A stretch of 64,000 nucleotides of DNA from Acanthochlamys bracteata (lineage: Eukaryota > Streptophyta > Magnoliopsida > Pandanales > Velloziaceae): the NCBI GenBank assembly GCA_019914995.1, contig CM034131.1, forward strand, positions 8,340,501 through 8,404,500, written 5' to 3'. Shown here in pieces: positions 47,584 to 59,903 of this stretch. The notes beneath the pieces are model-generated. The model made no database searches, had not been told where the DNA came from, and worked only from the letters and a program-made list of their open reading frames with translations. How positions within the stretch are numbered: position 1 is the first letter of the stretch; each line of letters starts with the position of its first letter. The translations under genes and the position numbers were made by a program.

Positions 47584-50500
47584 ATGAATAATCTTCTCTC
47601 GGTAGCATTCTGTGGTTCCTAGATGTTCAAATGTTGATTATTTCTTCGTGTTGTCTGAATTAGTTGTAGTTTTTGGTTTTATTTTTGTCGACAGTGCAAC
47701 AGTTTCAGATCCAAGTGAATTTGGTGGCTTTAGAATTTCTAGAGTCCTTTTTGGTTTGGTTGAGATATTTGTTAGAGGAATGGGAACAATTGCTTGTTCT
47801 TGGAGATCTTGGGTATTCTCACGTGGCTGGTGATAGATTGGAAGTGGATAAGGAATCAGGTGTTTGGATTGCTTATATGCTTGAAAAATCTTAGCTGTAC
47901 GAAGTCATAGTGTTTTAATTGCTGTTGTTCGACCAATTATGACTAGAACTTAGAAGTATAGTGTAACTCTGTTATGGAAGCATCGTACTGGGAGTAGAAT
48001 TCTACGAGCAAGCAGTTGATTAGGAAATTTATGCAATGCTTGACTAGACTTTACGGGATAAGCATCAGCAGAGCCAAATTGAGATGGATGCAGTGACTGA
48101 AGAGGTGAGCCTTTGCTTAGAAAGCATCTTGATGCAAGCTTTAACCACAACAAGACACGAAGTTGGTTAAGTTGCAGATATTAGTTCCTCGCCTACTCCA
48201 ATGGAGTATCTATGTTAATTCTAAGCTTGAACAAAAGTGTGGCCCCTAGCATAATAAGTCATAAAGATCTGATTCTGTGGACCAAAGATTTAACCTGAAA
48301 AATCATCATGAATTTCAGGCATTTTCTTGATGATTATAGTTTGGTTTGGTGGACAATGGAGTGTGGTCTTTGACCTCTCAAGACTGCTTGCTCTGAAATT
48401 TGTTATTGCACTATGTTGATGTTCTTGTCTTTGGAATGTAATTGACCCACCCATGCACCACTAATTATATTGTTATTTGCATTAATGTTGATAGGATTCC
48501 TTTGAGCTTGCTCGTGGACAAGGTTCAAGAGATGGAGATATTGAGATGGGAATACAGCCTCCAAATCATTCTGCAGAGTTGGGTCTGGAAGGTTTCTTTG
48601 AAAAGGTGCCCATTTTGTTAGAAGAAGAATGCTGCTTTATTTTTGCACCTTGTATTGTATTTCTTTCATTTTATTTGAACCAGTGTAATTTAATTCAATA
48701 TTTCTCTCTTGATGCATAGGTTCGAAATATTGAGAAACAAATTGAAAAGCTCTCGAAGATATCACAAAAGCTTCAGGTAATTCTTTTTTTTCCTCCAGAG
48801 TTGCTCATATGGTGCTGATTGTTTATGATAAATTAAATATTTTGCTTGCCTATTTCTTAGATAGTGCATATCTTGTTGTAGTCATTAGACATGTTTTTAT
48901 ATGTTGGCCCATCTTCAAGGTTATTCATCATTGAAACCAGATTTACATATTGTAAACATGCTAGCAGAAGTTGCTACTTGTTCTGTCTCACTAGGGTGTT
49001 TTTACTTCAAGTATCATGTGCGCTTCTCTTGCAGGAATCAAACGAGGAGTCAAAGGCTGTTACCAAGGCATCTACTATGAAAGGTAATATACTTTCTTTT
49101 GTTCAATAGTGTGACGAACTGTTTGATGTTAGTTTATTGCTATCCCTCTTTTGGGAAATTGTTTTGCTTAAGCTATGTGATTTTTCATTCACATCTAAAC
49201 ATACAATTGAGCTTTTTAATACTGATGTGGAAACGGGCACAATTGTCCTAAAATATAATAAATTATTACTCATTTTTTTGGGACAGTGATTAAAGAGATG
49301 AGGTTTAAGGCGTTTGTAGGGCCTCATCTAACCTAAGAAGATGATTACACCCTGCCTGGAACTGAGGCCACGCTATTGCTATGTACAGCTGAGTAGCAAT
49401 TGGACGTGCAATTGATTGTGATTAGCATTTTGCATAATTGATATAAAAGTTCAAGGTAGTGGGTCCTGTTGTTTGATATACAAGGAAATGGGTCTAAGAC
49501 GACTGAGGACTCCCTATTGCAAATCAGTTTCTTCTAATCGAGTTGGTTAGTATGGGTTAAATTTTAACTTCACTCTGAGACAATCTGAACAGCAGTGCAG
49601 CCAAACAATTGCCTAGAGCATCCAGCTTATCTGATGCAGTAAGGAGGAGAGAATTACTTGAATCTCCTTTGACATCATGGCGAATAAGATTATTTTGTAG
49701 TCAACAATTTCATTAGAACTTCGTAGGGGTAGCTACAGAGAAAATTGCAATTAATAAAGATTACGTGACTGATTAAAAGCTAACTTACAGCATTGAAAAG
49801 TTCCTCTTTAACATTGCTGATTAGAAGGTAGCATGACCAATATGTTCATGTTTGCAGCAATCAAGCAGAGGATGGAGAAAGACATTGATGAAGCACAAAA
49901 AGTTGCACTTGTAGCCAAACAAAAGCTTGAAGAACTTGACAAGGATGTAAGTTGGCTATGGACTCTGTGTACTTTCTTGTTTATATTTTGGAGTTATTGT
50001 TGATGTAGCAATGTGTCATCGAAATTTAATGGCTCTTTGTGTGATCATACTTAAGTACAAAATGTGGCTTGCCATTGATGAATTTGGGCATGCCCTTTTT
50101 CGTGTTTTTAACTAGTACTTTTCCCGGATAAACCTTATTGATTGTTACTCCTAATCATATTATTGGCTAGGAGTTATCTTTTTCTTAGTTTCCATTGATC
50201 AAGGTCATTTTCTTAAATATGGAAAGAGTTGGACTTTGCATATACTGTTGGAAATTATTTTTCTTGAGCTTTTAAACATATTGAGTAGACAAATTTCTTT
50301 CTTTTCTTCTTAATTGTTTTTGACATGCTTCATTGACACTTTATTGAGATAGTTAACAGATCTTCTCTTGATATAGAATTTGGCCAATAGACAGAAACCA
50401 GGATTTGGAAAAGGCTCTAGTGTAGATAGAACCAGGACTGCACAAACTGGGTAAGCAATCTGAGGCATGCATTCAATGCTAAATTCAATTAGAAGACTGC

Positions 50501-52432
50501 TGATCAAAATTCTTGAACTTTTATGAAAAACTCAGGGCCTTGAAGAAGAAGTTGAAGGATAGAATGACTGAGTTTCAGGTAATCTGTCTCTGTCTCTCTC
50601 CCTCTTTGTTTTTTATCCAATAACACAAATTGCATGAAAGAGGAATTGTTTCTCATTCTGATTTTGATTGGTGTAATAAAATACCTGCAGAACTTAAGAG
50701 AGACAATTCAGCGGGAATATCGAGAGGTCGTTGAGAGAAGGGTCTTTACAGGTGAGCATCTCTGTTAATGATATTAACCTTCTGTTTTGATCAAGTACTA
50801 TATTCTGGATGCTATTTACTGCTTTCTAAAAACTTTTTTTTTCTTCTTTCCTTCCATTGCATATGGATAGTAACGGGTAACCGTGCTGATGAAGAGGTGA
50901 GTTTACATGTATATTATAACGACAAGTATTGTACTGTTTGCTTTTCTTTATAATAAATAATCTCGGTATTATGGTTTTATAGACAATTGACCGATTGATA
51001 GAGACTGGAAACAGTGAACAAATTTTTCAGAAAGCAATTCAGGAACAGGGACGAGGCCAGGTTTGTCTTTTCTACCTTCTTTTTGGCTTATTTGGAATTT
51101 TACATTAAGTTTTCTGCTTAGATATTGGTTTGTCTATGATAAACTTCAATCATTCTTCAAGTTCTGGGACATGGTCTTGACTTTACCCACTCATTCTTAT
51201 TGTTGCTTGCAGGTGATGGACACTCTTGCTGAAATTCAAGAACGACATGATGCATTTAAGGAAATAGAAAGGAAGCTTCTCGAGTTGCAGCAGGTAATCT
51301 TTCTCAAGCCAAACCTATACAACCTCTTCAATTTGCCTAAAGATGGACCCTATGATTTCTACTATTGACTCGACTAGCGTTTGTTCTTTGTCTTTTTATC
51401 TGATTTGGCTGTGCTATCACACCAATTCATAACTTAATGCAACTTCTAACTAGTATTTTCCCTCGAGTTCTTTCATCAGTTTACCCCTCTCACCACCCTA
51501 GCATCTGTATTATATGGACTTGATTGGTTGGCCAGTTATTCTCTATTTGACTATATCACTTAGTTGATTTGTGTGATAGTAGTAATACTAATTGCTAATC
51601 CGAAGAGCAGATTGTATTGAAGGATCAAATATAACAATATCTATTAATCAGCCACCGAATTTTTGTGCTTATTCTGAGAATGGTTCCTAGTTGTACTTGA
51701 GCTTAAGATTGTCTTATCTGTATATTGAATACCTATTATGTGGTTATGCATTTACTTTACACCAACCTTTTCCACAAAAAACTGTGACACTCATCTCCAT
51801 TATTTCAAGAGTTTGATCATACTTCTTGTGATTAAATTACAAGCAATTATCTAATTTTTGGTGCTAGGTTTATATTTAGTTTCACACGCGGCCACCCTAG
51901 TAATATAACTGAGATTGGCTTTTTGTCTTAATCGGAGTTGCATCCTTTACTAGGCTATTTTGACAAAGAATTGATCCTTTGTAGGCTTTTTTCATGATTT
52001 ACTCATTTCTCTCTCTCTGACTTTGTACTCCTGTAGATTTTCCTTGATATGGCTGTACTTGTTGAGGCTCAAGGAGAGATGCTGGATAACATTGAATCAC
52101 AGGTGGGTCTAGAGTCTTGGCAATTTTCAGTTTTATGATGTCTGATTCCATACCTGAGTTTAGATACCACTTATCATTAACAAGTACAAAATGAAGAGCT
52201 ATAGTCTTTCAAGTGCTAACTTAGATTTTGCTATTCTACCTTTCTGTGACTTGTTTCTATCAAACAGGTCTCTAGTGCTGTCAACTACGTCCAGACGGGA
52301 ACGACTGCTCTACAAAATGCAAAGAAGCTTCAGAAGAATTCTCGCAAATGGATGTGCATAGCAATAATCATCCTTTTGATAATTGTTGTCATCATTGTTG
52401 TGGCTGTGATCAAACCATGGAGCAAGAATTGA
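47584..52432 (+). CDS. SYP132: plasma-membrane Qa-SNARE syntaxin, SYP131/132 clade, 305 aa
   Basis: Thirteen exons close in frame: 47584-47601, 48495-48605, 48720-48776, 49035-49083, 49858-49946, 50377-50450, 50536-50578, 50691-50751, 50871-50896, 50983-51060, 51213-51293, 52037-52102 and 52268-52432. The first exon encodes only MNNLLS and is followed by an 893-bp intron, as in SYP13-type genes. The protein drives fusion of secretory vesicles with the plasma membrane. An N-terminal three-helix domain contains [20 protein letters not shown] linker has [16 protein letters not shown]. The SNARE helix runs from [15 protein letters not shown] through [17 protein letters not shown] (zero-layer Gln) to [16 protein letters not shown], followed by the tail anchor [19 protein letters not shown]. 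Length matches the family. SYP131 and SYP132 are not cleanly separated by what I can read; the C-terminus looks slightly nearer SYP131. Confidence 0.94.
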
Positions 52433-52952
52433 TATTCGTTTCCCATGTAAAATTTTCAGGATACTGTTATTTTGTTCATAAAATATGTGCTTACTTACCG
52501 CGCTGTGTAATTCTTTATCCTGATTGTTTACTTTCAAGCAAATTCATTCGGCTCTGTATATAACATGAGAGGCCTTACTTGATTGTTGTTGTACATCAAT
52601 ATTTTCATTAATTGCTGAGACTTTAGTGCTCTATAATTATGCGTCCTCCTTCTGTCCTTCATCAGTAAAATTCTGGTGAGCCTTATGCTACCCGTTTTCA
52701 GTGTCGTCTATGAGCCCAGAAATCATTAACATTTTGTTTACGATTTCTAGAGCTTATCCTGTTCCCATGTGATTGGAGCTAGAAAGAAGCACCTTTGGGA
52801 AAACTAATGTTTCTGGCTTCTAGCTTCTAGCTTTTGAGACATTTTTGCATACCATGGCAAAAGTGCCATCGAAAGAAATTTTGGGTAAGAATAGATGTGT
52901 AAAAAAGGTAACAAACTTGTTACTTGTGCAAGATTATAAAAGTGATAAAAGC
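52433..52952. other. convergent 3' flanks
   Basis: Only the 3' UTRs of the syntaxin gene and of CRR42 are expected here. A GCTTCTAGCTTCTAGCTT stutter lies at about 52818-52833. Nothing else is seen. Confidence 0.45.
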
Positions 52953-53457
52953 TTATTGATCATCTACATCATCCAAAGGCTTGAAATTCTTGCCATCGAT
53001 GAGGTAAGTTCCAATTGCTAACCGAACTGCCCAGACATCTTTAGGCTTTCTTGCTACAATCCTGCAGCAGCAATATCCAAATCAACTTATCATCAACTCT
53101 TTTGCTTGAAGGAGAAATGCAAGAAGTAATCAAATACGTTCGAGTTTTTATTAGTTAGTTTTACCTTCCGACATCTCCAGGCTTCACAATTCCTGCATTA
53201 ACTCTGAGATTAGGCATAGAAGCAGCAGTCTTCAACGTCTGCGGCGCCTCTACGATGACAATAGGTGAACCTATCTTTAGTCTGTCTGCATCGGGAACAG
53301 CAGATGATGACGACGATTGTGGATTCGATGGCTGAGATGGAACGCATCTAGCTTTTTTGGAGCCATGCAGTTTTTGAAATTTGTGAGTTGAAAAAACAGC
53401 AGGGAATTGTTGAAGCTTGTAAGGTGAGAGGATAGAAGTTCTCAGAACGGTATCCAT
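52953..53457 (-). CDS. CRR42: CHLORORESPIRATORY REDUCTION 42 homologue (DUF3148), chloroplast, 133 aa
   Basis: Two exons on the minus strand, 53165-53457 and 52953-53061, join in frame across a 103-bp intron. CRR42 is a stromal assembly factor for subcomplex A of the chloroplast NADH dehydrogenase-like complex, which runs cyclic electron flow. Residues 1-50 are rich in Ser, Lys and hydrophobic residues and fit a transit peptide. The conserved domain starts DRLKIGSPIVIVEAPQTLKT, continues with VKPGDVGRIVARKPKDVWAV and ends RLAIGTYLIDGKNFKPL. I chose the ATG at 53457; an in-frame ATG at 53544 would add 29 residues with no transit-peptide character. In Arabidopsis the gene lies next to TSL; here the syntaxin gene lies between them. 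The call rests on recalled family sequence. Confidence 0.88.
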
Positions 53458-54045
53458 GCAGCAAAGCGCGCAAACAGTGATCGAGAATTTAGTGTTTTGA
53501 AGATAAAGATAATAGAAAGCATAACATAAACGAACGGGCCCCATTATAAATGGGCCGGGTTTGGTGTCGGCGTAGTTGGATTTCGAAGAAGTTTTGGGTC
53601 CGAAGACGAATCAAACTAACGACTACCGGCCCACGTTAGCCGGCTGGAATCGCGAGAGAGAAGAAGAAGAAGAAGGGAAGCTGACTTGCGCCATTTTTCT
53701 TTGATCAATCAAGAAAGAAAAGAGAAGAGAAGTCTCTCTACAGAACTGCTGCTTAGATCCCGGTTCACCTCACCTAATAAGGTTAGAATTAAAATAAAAA
53801 AAAATCCGCTATTCTACGCCGTTCGTTGTTTATCTTGTTTGTTAATTTTGAGAAATTATTATATGAGAGTTTGGTGATCTTCTATTTAAAATTGGTTCGT
53901 TTCTTCTGTTTGATTTCATCACTTTCTTGTGTATCCGGAATGTTGATCTAGGCTTGATCATGGTAGTTGTATATTGAAATGGATACAACAACACTTCAAC
54001 TTCCACACCTTTTCTTGTGCAAGTCTCAAACTCCAAGCTCCATCA
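53458..54045. other. intergenic between CRR42 and the carboxylesterase relic
   Basis: This is a shared promoter region of two divergent genes. Leader-like sequence runs from about 53640 (GAGAGAGAAGAAGAAGAAG) towards the esterase relic. No separate gene is recognised. Confidence 0.45.
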
Positions 54046-55117
54046 ATGGCTTCTACGACAACAACAACGACGACAGCTCCTTACGTCGTCGACGAGTGCC
54101 GTGGCATTCTCTACGTCTACACTGATGGTTCCGTCGTCCGGTCTCCTATCCCTTCCTTCGAAGACGTCCCAGTTCACGAAGACGGCTCGGTTGAATGGAA
54201 AGATGTAATCTTCGCTCCAACCAACGAATTCACTCTTCGTCTCTACCGCCCGAAACACCGTCTTCCAACTTTTCCTTCAAAGTTTCCAATATTCTACTAC
54301 TTCCATGGCGGCGGCTTCTGCATAGGTTCTCGGACATGGCCCAACTTTCGTAACTGCTGCCTCCGACTTGCCTGTGACCTGCGTGTAATAGTCATCGCAC
54401 CGACTACCGTCTCGCACCTGAGCACCGGCTTCCTGCTACTTTGAACGACGGGGTTTCTGCTCTCGTATGGCTTCGCAGCATGGTTGTAGCCGGTGAGGGA
54501 ATGGATCCATGGTTGAAGGAGTCTACAAATTTCGCTAAGGTGTTTGTACCTGGGGAGTCTGCTGGTGGGAACATAGCACACCACCTTGCGTTACGGTTTG
54601 GCGAATCTCCTTCGGAGCAAGAGCCAGTGAAGGTGCGTGGATATGTTCTACTGATGCCGTTCTTTGGCGGCACACAGCGGACCGATTGAGTGCCCGAAGG
54701 ACGCCTTCCTCAACCTTGAACTCAACGATAGGTTAACTACGGAACACAAGCAATTCAAAACAACCGATCATATGATTGACATTTCAACAATGTTTTTATA
54801 CTTCTTTTTGAGCAGGTACTGGCGGCTGTCGTTGCCGGAAGGTACGAATACGGACGACCCAATGGCAAACCCGTTTGGACCAAAGCCGAAGAGGTTGGAA
54901 GAAGCAACGATAGCGCCGATGCTTGTGGTGGTCGGAGAAAGACATGCTGAGAGACAGGGGAGTTGAGTATGCAGAGAAGCTGAAAGGGTTGGGGAAGCCA
55001 GTGGAGCTAGCTGAGCTCAAATGGCAGCAGCATGGTTTCTTCGCTATTAATCCTTGGACTGGTGCTGCCGACGAGCTCATGCGCCATATGAAGAAGTTCA
55101 TCGTCGTAATAATGTAA
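54046..55117 (+). pseudogene. CXE15: frameshifted carboxylesterase, CXE15 type
   Basis: The reading starts at ATG 54046 (VVDECRGILYVYTDGSVVRS) and carries the oxyanion-hole motif HGGGF in FYYFHGGGFCIGSRTWPNF. One base is missing near 54403: the DYRLAPEHRLPA segment continues in another frame, with nucleophile motif GESAGGN in VFVPGESAGGNIAHHLALRF. Near 54688 the frame shifts again (GGTQRT then ECPKDAFLNLELND). An 84-bp intron (54732-54815) is intact, leading to YWRLSLPEGTNTDDPMANPF. A third shift near 54940 precedes KDMLRDRGVEYAEKLKGLG, and the His region is WQQHGFF. All catalytic motifs survive, so decay is recent or the indels are sequence errors. Plant class I carboxylesterases of this group hydrolyse small esters; Arabidopsis CXE15 degrades strigolactones. 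It sits directly before the MYOB7-like gene. Confidence 0.87.
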
Positions 55118-56550
55118 CCTTAAATGTTGTTGGACTGAGTTTTACTAGCTCGTACGTGGCAATGCTTATTGCCTGATGTTATTTTTAATAATTATGGTCG
55201 AAACCAAAGATCACACCAATAGTTAATGAACCCGGCGCCGGCAGCGGCTTGCCGGCGACAATGACAAATTGAACAACTCCAGTTTGTTTTGTTGATATCT
55301 TTGTAAAGATAAAAAAGAAGTGAATGATTGCAGAGACATGCCATAGTGCATCCACAGTAATGTGTTTCAAGAGTATCCTGCTTTCTCTTATACAACACAA
55401 GAACATCAATCAATGCTATCAAAAAATTTTCATAGCTATCAATGAATGCTTTCTGGACTCCGTGCATGCATGTTGTTTAAGCAATAATGAAACAGAGCAC
55501 CATGAGTAAAAGTTGGAAAGCAGAACAAAATCATACAGCGCACCATCTCTACTAGTGGTACAATTGGTCTAACCTTCGAAAGTTTAAAATTTAAACCAGC
55601 TAAAATAGCTAAGAAAGATTTAACAGCTAAGAAAGGTCTAACCTTCGAAAAATTGAAACCAGCTATGCTCACCAATTCCAAATCAACTAACTTTTTACGT
55701 AAATAACTAACTAGCCAGCTTAAAATGAAAATATTTAAATCATACGTGGCCTAACATTATTACCAACACTATTAAAATGGACCTAAAAAGATAACCATAA
55801 GCTATCAACTGCTGTTGGTTTCTTTGATATGTCTTCTTTTCTGTGTCTATTTATAATAAAATATCCAGCGAAGAAAAGATGAACTGGTCACGTCACGGTA
55901 TTTTCTCAGACAAGCCGACCACCATCTTTGTTTCATTTTTTGTTTCTCTCTCCGTATCAGACAACAATTATCGATTACAAAGTTTGGATTTTGAGTTGAA
56001 AATTTTTTAACGGAAAACAGCACTAGATTGTCTAAAAATAGATAGAGAATTTTTGAAGGAAGAAGAAGAAGAATGAGAGAGATTTCCTAAAACGATCCCT
56101 GATTTCTTCCCCAAATCCAGCTAACACAAGCTTCAATCGTGATCTCAGTTTAATCTGTTAGCTTTCTTTCTTTTCTTCTTTTTTTAAAATTTTTGTTAGT
56201 TTCTTTGTGTTTCGTCCTCCTTCATCCTGTTCTTTCGATCTCTACCGATCTCGGACGAATTGTAGGAAGAGGAGGAGGAGGAATCCTTGTTCTCGTTTTG
56301 ACCATTTTGTTAATTAATGTAGAAAACGGTTTCCAAGTTTCAGCTGCTGCCAATTGAAAAGCAAAAGCCACGATCTTTGATTAAGCTGGTATTTGAAAGG
56401 TTTTGAATTCGGAAAGCTTCACTTTGGCTTCATTTGGGATCTAAAGCTGCAATCCTTTTGGTTTGGTGACTATTAGGAGAGCCTCAATTTGGTGTTGAGA
56501 GATTTCGAGGAAGAGAAGAAACGAAAAGGTTCGGTCTTTGGTGATTGCAA
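55118..56550. other. intergenic; MYOB7 promoter and leader
   Basis: A short imperfect duplication (GGTCTAACCTTCGAAA ... AAACCAGCTA) lies at 55566-55602 and 55635-55665, together with two copies of an AACAGCTAAGAAAG-like word. From about 55930 onwards the sequence is pyrimidine- and GA-rich and looks like a long 5' UTR of the next gene. No gene is seen. Confidence 0.5.
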
Positions 56551-59539
56551 ATGGATTCAGATAACCCTCCCCCTTTACTTTCATTCTCATCACCGGGAAC
56601 ACCCCGTTTCTGTTCGTGCAATTGCCCCTGTTGCGGTTTTGCTTCGGCCGCGTGCAACCGTTCTGTGAAGCGCCGTTTTAATGAAGCTTTTCAGTCGTTA
56701 CCGTCGTCCCCATCGGCAGTTATCAACGGTGAAGTTGCTGCTGCGAGGGTTGAGGCTGGCGATGAGGTTGCTGCTCTTCGTGAAGCATTATCTTCTCATC
56801 AGCTTACCGTTCAAGAACTCTGTATGGAGTTGGATGAAGAACGGAGCGCGGCATCAACGGCTGCTAGCGAAGCTATGTCGATGATTCTCCGGCTTCAGCG
56901 TGAGAAGGCCGAGGCACAGATGGAGTTCCGGCAATTTAAAAGGTTAGCTGAGGAGCGATTTGCCCATGACCAGCAGGAGCTCGCCGCCCTTGATGACCTT
57001 GTCATTCGTCGTGATCATGCTATACGGTCACTGTCTCTACAGCTTCGGTCATACCGGTCTCGCCTCCTCTCCTTCGGCATTGATCCTGATTATGTTGATC
57101 TTGACACAACCGGTGAAACCCCTGAGACCCCATCCTATGGTATGCCCAAGTCCACTGGTGATACAATTGAAACAACTCCTGCAACTGTCACCATATACCC
57201 ACCTCTTCGGTGCACTATCCCTGAAGAAGATTACTATGAAGATGGCAATGCAGGGCTTGAGGAGAATTATTGTGAGACGCCTCAGATTCATGAAGACCTC
57301 CAAAACCTTAATTGCTGTTTGTACGAGCTTGAGCATCCACCATCCAACGGAATAAATACGATAGAGAAGAATTTAAATCCACAACACCATCCTGTTCCCC
57401 CACCAAGCACACATTTCCATCGGTCATCTGCAGATAGCTATGGACAGGATATACCTAACTGTGGATCTGATTACTATGAAGAAGGAGATGATGCAGACAG
57501 GGTCTACACTATTGATGCGGTACACAGGCCTCCCGTTGTAGCTAGTGTTTGTGATGAACCCTTGGGATCACCGAGTGGGATGAATGGCAACAAAGGGGGC
57601 AGCTGGGGTGGAAGAATAGAGGAAGAAGGGGATATTAAAAAGCTATATGCACGGCTGCAGGCTCTGGAGGCAGACAGGGAGTCAATGCGGCAGGCCCTCA
57701 TCTCAGTGAGGACAGAGAAAGCACAGCTGGTGCTGCTGAGGGAGATTGCACAGCATCTGTGCAAGGAGGCAGCTACACCTCAAAAGAAGGTTGTGAAGAA
57801 GCAGACATCATTTATCCGGAGCTTTTCGATTGTGGCTATGGTGAAGGTATTTTTTTTTCTTGGTATTGCATTTTGTTTTTATTCAAAAGTTTTACTGCTT
57901 GTTAGATGAACAAAATTGGTCCTTGAGAATGTGGATATTTGCATCTAAGGTGTGCTTTAAATTGAATATCCAACTAATAAAACTGCATGACATAGTAACT
58001 TGCCACATTCATACTACCCCTCTGAAAGAGATGCTGCTCCTAATCTTAGATCAGAACATGTTCACCTGCCAGAAGTGTTTCAGTTTTGGTCATCTTGGGT
58101 ATATATTCATACAAATGGAACTAAGTGGTTTGTTGGTAAGGGTTAAGACCTTTTAGTTCAATTTCACCAAAATAAAAAAAGAAAAAAAGAAAAAGAAAAA
58201 TAGAGAAGGACAAACACATAAGAACCTTGATTTTGTAAGATGCTTCTTATCAACAGATTGATGTCATACACATTACTAGCTATTCGCTTTCTCAAGCTGC
58301 ATTTACATTTGGAGGTTTTTGCAAGTATTCACGGGTTTATGTGTCAACAGCGATACAGCCACATATAATTAGGAACATCTTCTTGGGTTGGCATGCTCCA
58401 GTCATCCCCCTAATTGCATACAATCACAATAAGATGATTGTTTGTCTTACATGACAGTAACAGATGTTCCTAAGAGCAAAACAATCACTACTCGTATACA
58501 GCTCCTATCGCTTACCATTCACCTTTATATTCTCCTGGTCTTATCTTAGCACTTGAGTCCTTTGTGTACGAAGCTTGCCCGTCATGGATTGTGTTTTCCA
58601 TATCAAGTCCATTCAACTTAATGAAGTGCTACATCTTTACTTGACTTTTGTACTGGCTGATATTCAAGCATCTTCAAACTTGGAAAAATGCAGTAATGAT
58701 TTGACTGAAGATAATATGCATTGTGATGACTTATACAGGCTAGTATGTTGCCATTGGTTCCATTGATGAGACATAGTTCATCTCTAGTCTATTTGATATA
58801 GCCATTCTCAAGACATGGAAAGTGCCGGCATAGATATAGCTCTTTAGTCCACCTTTAACCAGCACCCATATATGGTGTTGCTCACAATTGTTTCCGCTAT
58901 CCACAGCCATTTTTACATGTCAGTTGTGAGTTGTTTTCTTGTAGGATCTTGTTTTTGTTGTTCCTCTATATGCATACATATGTTCTTACATAGTTGAGGA
59001 GAGTTCTTTAGTTGGGATATATGGTTTTACTCTAGTAATATTTTCAGTCTTTGTTCTTCTCCAAATAGAAATGGCGCTGGTTTCATTCAACTATGTTTTC
59101 TATAATATTATTACTAGTAATAATATATGAATTGCGGCCATGAAACCTGTTCATTAACTTCCAGAAAAGTGCTCTGATCTTTTTGCATCTCATGTTAGTT
59201 ACAATCAGTATGCTTGTTCTCCATCGTCTTTTGCTAACATCTGCAACTATCTTCAGCCTGCACAATTTTCTAGTTGATCTCATGTCTTGTTTTACCTTCT
59301 GTTTTCCTTTCAGTGGATTCTGTCATTCATATTCTGGAGAAGAAAAGCAACTAGAAGCAAGTAAGTCAACAAGTTTATGGTTCATATGTCTCTACAATTA
59401 ATCATCTCTATAACTAATCACGTCCGTTCTTTTATTTTCAACTCCTTCAAGGTATACATTTGGTCATTCCAACAACAACGTGGGCTTGCTTTTGCTCTTA
59501 GAAAGAGCACCTCGCATGGGGCAACGCAGACGTCTCTAG
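56551..59539 (+). CDS. MYOB7: GTD-binding (DUF593) myosin-binding protein, MYOB7 type, 476 aa
   Basis: Three exons close in frame: 56551-57846, 59314-59360 and 59452-59539, with a 1.47-kb first intron in which I see nothing else. The family forms vesicle-associated receptors for class XI myosins; the GTD-binding domain holds the myosin tail. Here residues 71-170 form this coiled-coil domain (DEVAALREALSSHQLTVQEL, EAMSMILRLQREKAEAQMEF, RLAEERFAHDQQELAALDD). A Cys-rich CSCNCPCC patch lies at 21-28. A long acidic linker follows, then a second coiled coil near 365-405 (LYARLQALEADRESMRQAL). The C-terminus has SFSIVAMVKWILSFIFWRRK, a weak membrane segment, and ends NNNVGLLLLLERAPRMGQ, the usual family tail. 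Without splicing, exon 1 would run on to a false C-terminus at 57909. The first Met codon in frame is at 56551. Confidence 0.92.
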
Positions 59540-59903
59540 TCAGTTTCTAAGCTGTTTAAATGCCACCAGACCTTTTTCAACTTTAGAGCAACTATCTTCT
59601 GTTGTCACCGGTCGTGACATGAAAATGTTCATATAGTTGTTATTGGGATTGTATGTTAATTCTTTCACAATTTTAACGTATTTCCAACAGAGAACTGTGT
59701 TTCCATCTCAGATGATTGTTCTGTAGCTTCCCATTTTTTCATTTTTTCTGTAATTACTTGTCAGCAATGGTAATATTTCGTAAGATTGTTTTTTGTTGAT
59801 TGATCAAAGAGTTTAGTTGTTGGTACATGAAAATCTTGTGCTTTTTTTACTGTTAATAAGTAAATAAATCAAATTTGTTATTCAATGCTGACGTGGGACA
59901 AAC

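Noticed and set aside
47612..47894. Overlapping 73-codon open frames after the syntaxin first exon
   Set aside because: They lie inside intron 1 of the syntaxin gene, and the in-frame family N-terminus MNNLLS joins DSFELARGQ at 48495.
54046..55117. Explaining every frameshift by assembly errors
   Set aside because: Not excluded for the carboxylesterase, but lesions cluster in four genes while about 3,900 codons of the eight others are clean, and the IBTK-type and RBL15 remnants also lack codons or domains.
56545..57909. 454-codon single-exon reading of the MYOB7-like gene
   Set aside because: The end VFFFLGIAFCFYSKVLLLVR is intron sequence. Splicing at 57846 restores the family tail, and the first six bases precede the real ATG.
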